Shown: positions 48,646-60,542 of the stretch, piece by piece
Numbering within the stretch: the stretch's first letter is position 1
Layout: each line of letters starts with the position of its first letter
Origin: Adlercreutzia faecimuris
Lineage (GTDB): Bacteria > Actinomycetota > Coriobacteriia > Coriobacteriales > Eggerthellaceae
Direction of reading: 5' to 3'
Length of the DNA stretch: 64,000 nt
Assembly: GCF_022669055.1 (NCBI RefSeq)
Contig: NZ_JAJMLW010000001.1
Span: 1,178,001 to 1,242,000, forward strand
Notes under the pieces: model-generated
What the model was told of the DNA's origin: nothing
Databases searched by the model: none
Seen by the model: the letters and a program-made list of their open reading frames with translations, nothing else
Position numbers and translations under genes: made by a program

Positions 48646-49236
48646 GTGTCGCGGACCCAGCGCATCATACTCGGCATCGACCCCGGGCTGGCCCACACGG
48701 GCTGGGGGGTCGTGTCCCAGGACGGCCCCCGGCTGGCCTGCGTGGCCTACGGCTGCGTGACCACCCGGGCATCCGATGGGCTCGGGGCGCGGCTGCTCAA
48801 GGTGCACGACCAGGTGGGTGCCGTCGTGCGGCGCTTTCGGCCCTCCTGCGTGGGGATAGAGACGGTGTGGTTCGGCAACAACGTCACGGCCGCCTTCGCC
48901 ACCGGCCAGGCCCGCGGCGCGGCCCTCGTCGCCTGCGCCGAGGGAGGGCTCGCGGTGGGGGAGTTCTCGCCCAGCCAGATAAAGCTCGCCGTGGTCGGCA
49001 CGGGCTCGGCCGAGAAGGAGCAGGTGCAGTACATGGTGGCGCAGCTCCTGGGCCTGCCGGAGCCGCCCTCGCCCGACCACGCGGCCGACGCCCTGGCGGC
49101 GGCCATCTGCTACAGCACCCACGAGGGCCTCGCGCGGGGCGCCTCCCGCCTCGATAGGGCGGTGGCCGCGGCCGTGGCCCGCGACGACGCCGCGCGCCGC
49201 GCGGCCGTGGGAGGAAGGGGGGATATCTCCTCATGA
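48646..49236 (+). CDS. ruvC: Crossover junction endodeoxyribonuclease RuvC
   Basis: Resolves Holliday junctions with RuvAB (196 aa). The RNase-H-like acidic residues lie in ILGIDPGLAHTGWGVV, CVGIETVWFGNN and PDHAADALAAAICY. It starts with GTG; the AAGAGGAAG site is about 12 nt away, but the hairpin between may bring it closer. The last four bases overlap ruvA (ATGA). First gene of an SOS-controlled ruvCAB operon. Confidence 0.95.
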   Translation: MSRTQRIILGIDPGLAHTGWGVVSQDGPRLACVAYGCVTTRASDGLGARLLKVHDQVGAVVRRFRPSCVGIETVWFGNNVTAAFATGQARGAALVACAEGGLAVGEFSPSQIKLAVVGTGSAEKEQVQYMVAQLLGLPEPPSPDHAADALAAAICYSTHEGLARGASRLDRAVAAAVARDDAARRAAVGGRGDISS

Positions 49237-49826
49237 TCGCGTTCATCCGCGGGCCGCTCGCGGCCAAGACCGCCCAGGCGGCCGTCGTGGACGTGGCCGG
49301 CGTCGGCTACGCCGCGGCCATGTCCCAAGCCAGCCTCGCCAAGCTGCCGGCCGTGGGCCAGGAGGTGCGCATCCTCACCCACCTCCAGGTGTCCGAGAGT
49401 GGCATCGCCCTCTACGGGTTCCTCGGCGAGGAGGAGAAGGCCCTGTTCGAGCGCCTCATATCCGTGTCGGGCGTGGGGCCCAAGGTGGCCCTGGCGGCGC
49501 TCTCCACCTTCTCGCCGGCGGCCCTGGCCGACGCCATCGCCGCCCAGGACGTGGCCCTGGTGCAGAAGGTGCCCGGCGTGGGCAAGAAGACGGCCCAGCG
49601 CATCATCCTGGAGCTGAAGGGCTCCCTCGACCAGGATGGCCTGGGGCTGTTCGACCGCGCGGAGGACGCCTCATCGGTCATCGAGGACCGCCTCAAAGGG
49701 GCGGCCGAGGCGCTGCTGTCCATGGGCTTCACCACCGCCGAGGCCGACCTGGCCCTCAAGGGCGCGCCCGAGGGCGCCACGGAGGCGGCCCTGCTACAAT
49801 ATGCCCTCAAGCGTCTGGGGAGCTGA
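49233..49826 (+). CDS. ruvA: Holliday junction branch migration protein RuvA
   Basis: Junction-binding tetramer subunit (197 aa) that loads RuvB. OB-fold start MIAFIRGPLAAK, helix-hairpin-helix pairs (VSGVGPKVALAAL and VPGVGKKTAQRIILEL), and C-terminal domain III (AAEALLSMGFTTAEADLAL) that contacts RuvB. Overlaps ruvC by 4 nt; ruvB begins 10 nt later. Confidence 0.95.
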   Translation: MIAFIRGPLAAKTAQAAVVDVAGVGYAAAMSQASLAKLPAVGQEVRILTHLQVSESGIALYGFLGEEEKALFERLISVSGVGPKVALAALSTFSPAALADAIAAQDVALVQKVPGVGKKTAQRIILELKGSLDQDGLGLFDRAEDASSVIEDRLKGAAEALLSMGFTTAEADLALKGAPEGATEAALLQYALKRLGS

Positions 49827-49835
49827 TAGGAGGCC

Positions 49836-50924
49836 ATGGAACGCGACGTTGAGATAGAGGGCATCGTCTTCGAGGCGGGCGATGACGACCGGGACGCCCT
49901 GGCGGGGCGCCTGGCCGCGCGCGAGCGCGCCGTGAGCGCCGCCCTCCAGGAGGACGACCTCGCCCTCGACCGGTCGCTGCGCCCGCGGCGCCTGGGCGAC
50001 TACCTCGGCCAGGCGAAGGTGAAGGACTCCCTCGCCATCCTCATCGAGGCCGCCCGCGGCCGCGGCGATGTGGTGGACCACATCCTGTTCTCGGGGCCGC
50101 CGGGCCTCGGCAAGACCACGCTCGCCCAGGTGGTGGCCAACGAGGTGGGCGCCTCCATCCGCACCACCAGCGGGCCGGCCATCGAGCGCACGGGAGATCT
50201 GGCCGCCATCCTCACCAACCTCGAGGAGGGCGACGTCCTGTTCATCGACGAGATCCACCGCCTCAACCGCATGGTGGAGGAGGTGCTCTACCCGGCGCTG
50301 GAGGACTTCGCCCTCGACATCGTGGTGGGCAAGGGGCCGGCGGCCCGCTCCATCCGGCTCGACCTGCCGCGCTTCACGCTCATCGGCGCCACCACGCGCA
50401 CGGGGCTGCTCACCGGGCCTCTGCGCGACCGCTTCGGCATCGCGTTTCGGCTGGCGTACTACGCGCCCGAGGAGCTGGCCGCCATCGTGCGCCGCTCGGC
50501 CGCCATCCTGGGGGTCGAGGTGGAGGAGGAGGGCGCGCTCGAGATAGCCCGCCGCAGCCGCGGCACGCCGCGCCTGGCCAACCGCCTGCTCAAGCGCGTG
50601 CGCGACTGGGCCCAGGTGCGCGGCGACGGCTGCATCACCGAGGACGTGGCCGCCCAGGCGCTGTCGTTCTTCGAGGTGGACGACCTGGGGCTCGACGCGG
50701 TGGACAACCGCATCCTCGAGCTTCTGTGCGTGCAGTTCTCGGGCCGACCCGTGGGGCTCACCACGCTGGCCTCGGCGCTGTCGGAGGACCCGGACTCGGT
50801 GGAGGACGTCTACGAGCCCTACCTCATGCAGCAGGGGCTCATGGTGCGCACGCCCAAGGGGCGCCAGGCCACCGCGCGTGCCTGGGAGCACCTCGGCATG
50901 CTGCCCCCCGAGGGCGTGGCCTAG
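49836..50924 (+). CDS. ruvB: Holliday junction branch migration DNA helicase RuvB
   Basis: AAA+ motor of branch migration (362 aa). Walker [13 protein letters not shown], Walker [11 protein letters not shown], sensor 1 [19 protein letters not shown] (arginine finger region) and the C-terminal winged helix ([33 protein letters not shown]). TAGGAGGCC precedes the ATG. The N-terminus is about 25 residues longer than the shortest homologues. Confidence 0.96.
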   Translation: MERDVEIEGIVFEAGDDDRDALAGRLAARERAVSAALQEDDLALDRSLRPRRLGDYLGQAKVKDSLAILIEAARGRGDVVDHILFSGPPGLGKTTLAQVVANEVGASIRTTSGPAIERTGDLAAILTNLEEGDVLFIDEIHRLNRMVEEVLYPALEDFALDIVVGKGPAARSIRLDLPRFTLIGATTRTGLLTGPLRDRFGIAFRLAYYAPEELAAIVRRSAAILGVEVEEEGALEIARRSRGTPRLANRLLKRVRDWAQVRGDGCITEDVAAQALSFFEVDDLGLDAVDNRILELLCVQFSGRPVGLTTLASALSEDPDSVEDVYEPYLMQQGLMVRTPKGRQATARAWEHLGMLPPEGVA

Positions 50925-50967
50925 CACGGGCGGGCGCGGCGTCGGATACGTGAAGGGATGACCGACT

Positions 50968-51381
50968 ATGTTCGAGCAGGACTACCTCATGCGGCTTCTG
51001 GCCGAGTTCGCGGCGGCGGTGCGCCGGTCGATGGAGCGCGCCACGGGGCTGCGCGACCCGCGCGGCGCTGCGGCCATGCTCGAGGCGGCCGTGGGCAACG
51101 CCGTCGAGATGGACGGCGAGACGCTGCTGGCCCTGGCACCCGAGTCCATCGCGTCCGTGCTCGCGGTGACCGGCGTCGACCCCCACGTGACCGAGTACCT
51201 GGCGCGCAGCCTCATGCTGGCGGCGCGCTACCGGGCGGAGGCGGGCGAGCCCGACGCGGCCGCCCTGCGCGAGGCTCAGGCGCGCGCCATCGCCGACGCC
51301 TGGGGCCACGACCTCGACGCCGACGCCGGCGACCCCGTCTCGGTGGAGGCCTTCCTCCTCCGCGCCGAGGCCGGCCGCTAG
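50968..51381 (+). CDS. Small hypothetical protein (DUF6483-like)
   Basis: Protein of 137 aa, helical and acidic. The opening MFEQDYLMRLLAEFAAAVRR resembles DUF6483 proteins of Firmicutes and Coriobacteria, which have no known function. GTGAAGGGA precedes the ATG at 10 nt. It follows ruvB by 43 nt and may be read with it. No catalytic motif is visible. Confidence 0.65.
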   Translation: MFEQDYLMRLLAEFAAAVRRSMERATGLRDPRGAAAMLEAAVGNAVEMDGETLLALAPESIASVLAVTGVDPHVTEYLARSLMLAARYRAEAGEPDAAALREAQARAIADAWGHDLDADAGDPVSVEAFLLRAEAGR

Positions 51382-51917
51382 CCGCGCCTCGCGGCGGCGC
51401 GCCCGTTCGCGGGGCCCTCGCGGATGCCCTGGCGGCTCTCGCCGCGATAGCGCCGGACAACCTGTCTCCTCCCTGCGCCTCGCGGCGCTCCACGCGAGTC
51501 CTCCGGGGCTTCCGCGCCTTGCGCGGCGGCGCTCCAGGCGCCCTCGCGAGGGTCGGGAACAGGGGCGCGCGGAGGCCTCGCGCAGGCTCCGCGGAAGGGG
51601 TCGCCGCGCCTACGTCAGAGGCTCTTTTTTCGTTCGGAAATCTAAGCATCCACTGCGCTGATCGTTTAAGTTAGAGTTAAGTAAAACTCCAGGTCAGAGC
51701 AGGAAAACGAGTGGAATTATGACCGATTTCCCGCCCCTGGGGAACCCTATTCTTACAGTTTGGAAAAAAAGCACGCCTTGGACGGAATCGTCGCCGCCAT
51801 CCCCCTCAAAAAGGCGTATAGTAAACCCCGTGCTTTCAAAATGAAAGCGAGCAGGTCATCATTTTGAGGGTCTGTAGGATTATTCCCCGTCCGGCGGGGA
51901 GGGAAAAGAGGATTATC
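51382..51917. other. Intergenic region and long cspA leader
   Basis: From 51382 to about 51615 GC-rich DNA with no supported gene. From 51620 to 51917 the base composition drops sharply in GC, with several T/A-rich patches, a -10-like TATAGT at 51817-51822 and about 95 nt of leader to cspA. Long 5' leaders are usual for cold-shock genes and could fold temperature-dependently. The GGCGGGGAGGGAAAAGAGG stretch holds the ribosome site. Confidence 0.55.
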
Positions 51918-52121
51918 ATGGCGGAAGGTACTGTTAAGTGGTTCAACCCCGAGAAGGGCTACGGCTTCATCTCCCAGAGCGACGGCGAGGATCTGTTCGT
52001 TCACTTCTCCGAGATCAAGATGGACGGCTTCAAGACCCTCGATGAGGGTGCCGCGGTCTCCTTTGACGTGACCACCGGCCAGAACGGCAAGCTCCAGGCG
52101 AGCAATGTCGTGCGCCTCTAA
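51918..52121 (+). CDS. cspA: Cold-shock protein
   Basis: Small single-strand nucleic-acid chaperone (67 aa). The two RNA-binding motifs are KGYGFIS and LFVHFSEI in a complete OB fold starting [27 protein letters not shown] precedes the ATG; an in-frame upstream ATG at 51864 would add a basic leader and is rejected. Followed by a strong bidirectional terminator. Confidence 0.96.
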   Translation: MAEGTVKWFNPEKGYGFISQSDGEDLFVHFSEIKMDGFKTLDEGAAVSFDVTTGQNGKLQASNVVRL

Positions 52122-52138
52122 CGAGTCGCTTCGTTTAC

Positions 52139-52180
52139 CGCAAACGCTCAAAGGGCCCCTCGGGGCCCTTTTTGTTTGCG
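52139..52180. terminator. Bidirectional terminator between cspA and queA
   Basis: Perfect AAAGGGCCCC/GGGGCCCTTT stem (52150-52159/52162-52171) with outer CGCAAAC/GTTTGCG pairing and a T run. It serves both convergent genes. Confidence 0.92.
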
Positions 52181-52184
52181 GGCG

Positions 52185-53270
52185 CTAGTGGAGGAACATG
52201 GCGTCGCCGAAGGAGAGGAGGCGGTAGCGCTCCTCGACGGCGTGGGCGTAGGCGGCCAGGACACGCTCGCGGGACGAGAAGGCGGACACGAGCATCATGA
52301 GCGTGGACTTGGGCACGTGGAAGTTGGTGATGAGCGCGTCGACCACGTGGAACTCGTAGCCGGGCAGGATGTAGAGCGAGGTGGCCTCGCGCTCGCGCGG
52401 CAGCAGGGTGCCCGCCTCCTCGTCCCAGGCGCTCTCGAGCGAGCGCACCGACGTGGTGCCCACGGCCACCACGCGGCCCCCCGCCGCGCGGCAGCGCCCC
52501 ACGGCCTCCACCGTGGCGGGCGGCACCGTGTAGCGCTCGGTGTGGATGACGTGGTCTGCCGGGTCGTCCTCGTCCACGACGCGGAAGGTGTCGAGCCCCA
52601 CCTCCAGCTCGACGGTGGCCCACTCCACCCCCTGGGCCCTCAGGCGCTCGATGAGGCCGGGTGTGAAGTGGAGCCCCGCCGTGGGCGCGGCCGCCGAGCT
52701 CTCCCGGCGTGCGTAGACGGTCTGGTAGAGCTCCTCGTCGCCGGCGTAGTCGCGGATGTAGGGCGGCAGCGGCGTGTGCCCCACGGCGTGGAGCGCCTCG
52801 TCGAGCGAGGGCAGCTCGGTGGACAGGCGCGCCACGCGCTCGCCCCTCTGCGCGCCGGGGGCCCAGTCGATGACCTCGGCCGACAGGGCCACCCGGCCCG
52901 CGGCGTCCGTGAAGTCCACCACGGCCCCCGCGCCCGGCTTCAGGCGCTTGCCCGGGCGCACGAGCGCCTCCCAGAAGGCGACGCGGTTGGTGCGGGGCTC
53001 GGGGCCGCCGCACTCCCGCAGCAGGAACACCTCGGCCGCTCCGCCGGTGCCGCGCTTGGCGCCGAGCAGCCGCGCGGGCATGACGCGCGTCTCGTTGGCC
53101 ACGAGGAGGTCGCCCGGGCGCAGGTAGTCGGCGATGTCGCGGAAGACGCGGTCCTCGAGCGCGCCGGTGGCGCGATCCATCACGAGCAGGCGGCACTCGT
53201 CGCGCACGGCGGCGGGCGCCTGGGCGATGAGCTCCTCGGGCAGGTCGTAGTCGAAGTCGGCGGTTCTCAC
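52185..53270 (-). CDS. queA: S-adenosylmethionine:tRNA ribosyltransferase-isomerase
   Basis: Converts preQ1 in tRNA to epoxyqueuosine using SAM as ribosyl donor (361 aa). Family motifs: FDYDLPEELIAQ at the start, DRVFRDIADYLRPGDLLV, NETRVMPARL, PTAGLHFTPGL and EFHVVDALITNFHVPKSTLMM in two short stretches. It lies head to tail with queH on the same strand, 51 nt apart, with queH first. Confidence 0.95.
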   Translation of the reverse strand: MRTADFDYDLPEELIAQAPAAVRDECRLLVMDRATGALEDRVFRDIADYLRPGDLLVANETRVMPARLLGAKRGTGGAAEVFLLRECGGPEPRTNRVAFWEALVRPGKRLKPGAGAVVDFTDAAGRVALSAEVIDWAPGAQRGERVARLSTELPSLDEALHAVGHTPLPPYIRDYAGDEELYQTVYARRESSAAAPTAGLHFTPGLIERLRAQGVEWATVELEVGLDTFRVVDEDDPADHVIHTERYTVPPATVEAVGRCRAAGGRVVAVGTTSVRSLESAWDEEAGTLLPREREATSLYILPGYEFHVVDALITNFHVPKSTLMMLVSAFSSRERVLAAYAHAVEERYRLLSFGDAMFLH

Positions 53271-53321
53271 AGGGGTTCCTTTCGATGGAGTGTAGCGGGA
53301 TGGGGGAGGGCGGGCCGGGGC

Positions 53322-56378
<3,057 letters not shown>

Positions 56379-56498
56379 GGCGCGCGATCCCTGCGGGACG
56401 CCGCCGCGGTGATGGCGGATTTTGCGGCGTACGCGAAGAAACCCGCCGGATGAGGGCGCGCTGCCGCTGAGTTGTGGCAAAATAGACAAGTTAAACCG

Positions 56499-56521
56499 CA
56501 GGCGCGACTCGCGCCTGTTTT
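56499..56521 (+). terminator. Terminator before secDF
   Basis: CAGGCGCG-ACT-CGCGCCTG followed by TTTT. It ends tgt transcripts or, lying after a possible promoter AAAATAGA, could attenuate secDF. Confidence 0.8.
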
Positions 56522-56585
56522 CATGGGCGCGCCCGGCCCGGTCGGTCGGGGGCGCGCGAAGCGACACGCAAGGAAGGTCTGCCCC

Positions 56586-59345
56586 ATGGCGCTCGAACGC
56601 ACTGTCAAGAAGAAGCCGGCCCGCAACGCCAACCGCCGGAACCTCTGGCTGCTCATCCTCACCACCGTGCTGGTGGTCGTCTCGGCGGTGCTGTTCACCC
56701 CGCCCTCCGAGAAGATCAACCAGGGCCTCGACATCCGCGGGGGCCTGTCGGTGGTGCTCACCGCCAAGACCGACGACGGCACGGCCATCACGCCGGAGGA
56801 CATGGAGGCCAGCCGCGCCATCATCGAGAGCCGCGTGAACGCGCTCGGCGCGTCGGAGGCCACGGTCCAGCTCCAGGGCACCGACCAGATCCTCGTGCAG
56901 ATCCCCGGCCTGTCGGACACCGAGGAGGCCCTCGCCACCATCGGCAAGACCGGCTCGCTCGAGTTCGCCCCGCTCAGCTCCTTCACCGACGAGGACGTGA
57001 AGAAGGCCATCGAGAACGGCAACTACGGCCAGGAGGGCACCATCACCGACAGCTTCGGCAACTCCTTCCCCTCGGGCAAGGTCGAGCACCTGGAGGTGGA
57101 GCCGGGCACCTACACCCCCGTCGTCACCGGCAGCGAGATCACCCGCGTCCAGGTGGGCCGCGCGAGCGAGACGTCGTCGGACTACGCCGTCGACATCACG
57201 CTCGACTCCAAGGGCGCCGCGGCCTTCGCCCAGGCCACCAAGGAGCTCGCGCCCACCAAGGAGCCGATCGTCATCATCCTCGACAACGAGGTGCAGTCGG
57301 CCCCGCGCGTCCAGAGCGAGATCCCCAACGGCCAGGTGCAGATCACGGGCAACTACACGCTGGAGGAGGCCAAGGCGCTCCAGACCGTGCTCGAGTCCGG
57401 CTCGCTGCCCGTGAGCTTCGAGTACGCCCAGTCCCAGGTGGTCGGCCCCACGCTCGGCCAGGAGGCGCTCGCCTCCGGCGTCGTGGTGGCCCTCATCGGC
57501 CTGGTCATCGTCATGCTCTACCTGCTGTTCTTCTACCATGGCCTGGGCCTCATCACGGCGGCGGCCATGGTGGTGTTCGCCATCCTGTACCTGGGCATCC
57601 TGGCGGCGCTCTCGGCCTTCGGGCTGTTCAGCCTGTCGCTGGCGGGCATCGCCGGCATCGTGCTGACCATCGGCATGGCGGCCGACTCCTCCATCCTCGT
57701 GCTCGAGCGCTTCCGCGAGGAGATCCGCATGGGCCGCAGCGTCCGCGCCGCGTCGCTCACCGGCGTGAAGCACGCCATCTTCACCTCCATCGACGCCGAC
57801 CTGGTGACCATGGTGTCGGGCCTGTGCCTGTTCTTCCTGGCGAGCGCGTCGGTCAAGGGCTTCGGTTTGACGCTCGTGCTCGGCATCCTCTGCGACATCG
57901 TGATGATGGTGCTGTTCAAGGCGCCCATCATCCGCCTGCTGGCCCCCGGCGTCATCGCCAAGAACCCCGGGTTCTGGGGCATCCGCGACTCCGAGGAGGC
58001 CGCGCGCCGCTACGGGGCGCTCGCGGCGGCCGAGGGCGTGGACGTGGCCGAGGCCGAGACGGCCGCCGAGATGGACGGCGCCGAGGCCGACGCGGTGGCC
58101 GCGCGCCGCGGCGGGGAGGCCGCCGAGGTGGCCGCCGTGGCCGTGGACAAGGTCAAGGGCCGCTTCATCAAGCACGACATCAACTTCCTGGGCTACCGCA
58201 AGGTGCTGCTCACCGCGGCCGCGGTGGCGATGGCGCTGTGCCTGGCGGTGGTGGGCATCCGCGGGCTCAACTTCGGCATCGAGTTCGTGGGCGGCACCTC
58301 CATCGCCTTCCACGGCACGGGGGACGTGACCACCGAGCAGATGCGCACGGCCTTCGACGACGCCGGCGAGCCCGACGCCGTCATCCAGACCACCCAGACG
58401 GGCGGCGAGGACGGGTTCCTCGTGCGCACCACCACGACCTCGGCCGAGGACGCCACCCAGCGCGCCAACGCCGTGGCCGATGCGCTGGGGCTGTCCACCA
58501 GCTCCTTCGAGGTGACCACCATCGGCCCGGACTGGGGCGCGAGCGTCATCCAGTCGTCGCTTCTGGCCTTCCTCGTGTCCATCGTGCTCATCATCATCTA
58601 CATCGGGTTCCGCTTCGAGTACAAGATGGGCGTCATGGCCGTGGTGGCGCTGTTCCATGACCTCATCCTGGTGGTGGGCATCTACGCGCTCGTCGGCCGC
58701 GAGATCAACCCCAACACCATCGCCGCGCTGCTCACCATCCTGGGCTACTCGCTCTACGACACGGTGGTCGTGTTCCACCGCATCAACGACAACATGAAGG
58801 GCGAGAACATCCGCTGCACCTTCATGACCATGGCAAACCACTCCATCAACCAGGTGTTCATCCGCACCATCAACACGACGCTGACCTCGCTCATCCCGGT
58901 GCTCGCGATGCTCCTGTTCGGCGGCGAGACCCTGAAGGACTTCGCGTTCGCCATGGTGATCGGCCTCATCGCCGGCTCGTACTCGTCCATCGCCATCGCC
59001 ACGCCGCTCTACTGCCTGTGGAAGACGCGCGAGCCGCGCTACGCCAAGCTGCAGAAGAAGTACGGCACCGAGATCGGCCGCTTCGAGTTCGACCACGCCG
59101 GCTCGCCGGCCCTGACCCAGGTGCCGCTGGCGCGCCTCGAGGCCGAGCAGGCCAAGGCGGCTGCGGCCGAGCGCGCGGCGGCGAAGGCCGCCAAGGCCGC
59201 CGGTGGGGACGCGGCGGGGGAGGCCCCGGCCGTCCCGGCCAAGGGCTCCAAGGGCGCCAAGCCCGCGCCGTCCAAGGGCGGCGCGTCCAAGTCGGCCACG
59301 CGCACGGGATCCAAGAACCCGCGCAAGAACAACCACGGGAGGTAG
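56586..59345 (+). CDS. secDF: Fused protein-export protein SecDF
   Basis: Single polypeptide (919 aa) uniting SecD and SecF, which use proton motive force to help late Sec translocation. SecD half: LDIRGGLSVVLTAK, large extracytoplasmic P1 domain, VGPTLGQEAL and five membrane helices up to about residue 460. A linker follows (about 465-530). SecF half: LNFGIEFVGGTSIAF, GPDWGASVIQSSL and the remaining helices to about 810. The last 90 residues are a basic, Ala/Lys-rich tail. AAGGAAGG precedes the ATG at 56586. Confidence 0.95.
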   Translation: MALERTVKKKPARNANRRNLWLLILTTVLVVVSAVLFTPPSEKINQGLDIRGGLSVVLTAKTDDGTAITPEDMEASRAIIESRVNALGASEATVQLQGTDQILVQIPGLSDTEEALATIGKTGSLEFAPLSSFTDEDVKKAIENGNYGQEGTITDSFGNSFPSGKVEHLEVEPGTYTPVVTGSEITRVQVGRASETSSDYAVDITLDSKGAAAFAQATKELAPTKEPIVIILDNEVQSAPRVQSEIPNGQVQITGNYTLEEAKALQTVLESGSLPVSFEYAQSQVVGPTLGQEALASGVVVALIGLVIVMLYLLFFYHGLGLITAAAMVVFAILYLGILAALSAFGLFSLSLAGIAGIVLTIGMAADSSILVLERFREEIRMGRSVRAASLTGVKHAIFTSIDADLVTMVSGLCLFFLASASVKGFGLTLVLGILCDIVMMVLFKAPIIRLLAPGVIAKNPGFWGIRDSEEAARRYGALAAAEGVDVAEAETAAEMDGAEADAVAARRGGEAAEVAAVAVDKVKGRFIKHDINFLGYRKVLLTAAAVAMALCLAVVGIRGLNFGIEFVGGTSIAFHGTGDVTTEQMRTAFDDAGEPDAVIQTTQTGGEDGFLVRTTTTSAEDATQRANAVADALGLSTSSFEVTTIGPDWGASVIQSSLLAFLVSIVLIIIYIGFRFEYKMGVMAVVALFHDLILVVGIYALVGREINPNTIAALLTILGYSLYDTVVVFHRINDNMKGENIRCTFMTMANHSINQVFIRTINTTLTSLIPVLAMLLFGGETLKDFAFAMVIGLIAGSYSSIAIATPLYCLWKTREPRYAKLQKKYGTEIGRFEFDHAGSPALTQVPLARLEAEQAKAAAAERAAAKAAKAAGGDAAGEAPAVPAKGSKGAKPAPSKGGASKSATRTGSKNPRKNNHGR

Positions 59346-59349
59346 CGCT

Positions 59350-59679
59350 ATGAGCACGGTACGCGAGGGGAGCGCCCCCAACTTCTGCCCGCCCGTCGAG
59401 GAGGGCGTCACCATCCAGCTCGAGGACGAGCGGGGCGACGCGCTCACGCTCGAGTTTTTGGGCCTGCTCTTGGAGGGAGACCGCAGCTACGGGTTCTTCT
59501 TCCCCGTGGACGAGGACACGCCGGCGCTGTCGTCGGGCGAGGTGGTGCTGCTCGAGGTGACCGAGCTCGACGAGGACGGCCAGCCCGCCGCCTTCGAGCT
59601 GGTGGAGGACGAGGCCATCGCCGCCGACCTCTACGCCGCCTTCCAGGAGGCCACCCGCGGCCTCTACGAGTTCGCCTAG
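59350..59679 (+). CDS. DUF1292-family protein
   Basis: Small acidic protein (109 aa). The DUF1292 pattern is visible: ITIQLEDERGDALTLEFLG-like start (TIQLEDERGDALTLEFLG), SYGFFFPVDED, then VVLLEVTELDEDG and EDEAIAADLYAAF. Function unknown; in Firmicutes the family is linked with ruvX/mltG-type loci, which are absent here. Starts 4 nt after secDF. Confidence 0.75.
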   Translation: MSTVREGSAPNFCPPVEEGVTIQLEDERGDALTLEFLGLLLEGDRSYGFFFPVDEDTPALSSGEVVLLEVTELDEDGQPAAFELVEDEAIAADLYAAFQEATRGLYEFA

Positions 59680-59709
59680 GGGCCCGAGGGCCCGAACATG
59701 CGCCCCAAA

Positions 59710-59740
59710 CGAGGGGGCCGGCCGCGAGCCGGCCCCCTCG
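59710..59740 (+). terminator. Terminator after the DUF1292 gene
   Basis: Perfect 13-bp stem CGAGGGGGCCGGC/GCCGGCCCCCTCG with a CGCGA loop; only a weak T run follows. Confidence 0.75.
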
Positions 59741-59756
59741 TGCGTCTCCGGCGGCT

Positions 59757-59916
59757 AAAATGGTCGAAACACGCGGTTTGACGACAGAATCGGGCCCCGA
59801 GGGCAGTCCTCGGGGCCCGATTGCCTCCCACGGTCGAAGCCGATCTGGGGAAACGCCGGGACATACGGCGCGACGGGCGGCCAAGGCGTCGTCAAACCGT
59901 CGTTTCCGGCCATTTT
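59757..59916. repeat. Inverted-repeat module 3 with an internal hairpin
   Basis: The 29-nt arms at 59757-59785 and 59888-59916 match at 23 of 29 positions; the outer seven and inner twelve bases are identical. Inside lies a perfect 15-bp hairpin (59788-59802/59808-59822). Size and layout resemble the modules at 30254 and 31530, and the GTTTGACGAC word is close to their GTTTCGACGAC. Confidence 0.72.
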
Positions 59917-59935
59917 GCGCGCACGTTCTGCGCGG

Positions 59936-60352
59936 CTAGAGGTCGAGGGGCGTCCAGGAGCCGTCGATGTCGCAGAGCCAGGCCTCGGCGCCGGTCATCG
60001 AGAAGAGGGTGAGGCGGGGGTCGTGCGGGCCCTCGTAGCTCTCGCCGAGCGACTCCAGGTGGCGCCAGGCGGCCTCGCGCACCGCCTCGCCCGCCCGGTC
60101 GTCCAGGTCGGCGCGGCCGCGCAGGATGATCCAGCCGTGCCCGGGCTTCCAGGCGGTCAGCTCGAATCGCGGGTTGGCCTCGAGCTCGCGGTAGACGTCC
60201 TTGGTGGTGGCGGTGGCGAACCAGATACGGCCGCCCTCCTCGGCGGCGAAGCTGAAGGGCCGCACGTGGGGCTGATCGTCCTCGCAGGTGGCCAGGTACC
60301 ACGCGGGCACGCTCGTCAGGTAGTCGACGACGGCCTTGGTTCCGTCTTGCAT
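59936..60352 (-). CDS. Pyridoxamine 5'-phosphate oxidase-family protein
   Basis: Small flavin-binding split-barrel protein (138 aa): YLATCEDDQPHVRPFSFA, IWFATATTKDVYRELEANPRFEL and a Trp-rich middle (WIILRGRADL). It is too short for true PdxH and matches general FMN-binding relatives with unknown substrates. AAAGGAATCCC-like ribosome site before the ATG. A family-A hairpin lies upstream. Confidence 0.85.
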   Translation of the reverse strand: MQDGTKAVVDYLTSVPAWYLATCEDDQPHVRPFSFAAEEGGRIWFATATTKDVYRELEANPRFELTAWKPGHGWIILRGRADLDDRAGEAVREAAWRHLESLGESYEGPHDPRLTLFSMTGAEAWLCDIDGSWTPLDL

Positions 60353-60373
60353 GGGATTCCTTTCTCTCGTCCG

Positions 60374-60461
60374 GTCGTCTCGGGGAGGGGCGCCGGCAGA
60401 GGGTGCTTCACAAGCTTCGCAGCGTTTCGCACCCCCTGCCGGCGCCCCTCCCCGAGACGAC
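60374..60461. repeat. Long hairpin family A, copy 2
   Basis: Arms of 33 bp (60374-60406/60429-60461) with one mismatch and a 22-nt loop containing TCACAAGCTTCGCAGC. The loop matches the copy at 20230-20297, whereas the arms are unrelated. It lies 3' of the ECF operon on the minus strand. Confidence 0.8.
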
Positions 60462-60542
60462 CTGCTGGTGGGTTCCTGCGGCGGGGGCGGCCCGGTCAGC
60501 TGCGGGAGAGCGTGCCCGCGTGGTGCCTGGCCGCCGCTTCGG

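Noticed and set aside
50958-51674. Alternative frame starting at ATG 50958 after ruvB
   Set aside because: Its product is Arg/Gly/Ala-rich shadow sequence; the overlapping frame from 50968 gives a protein-like, acidic helical product.
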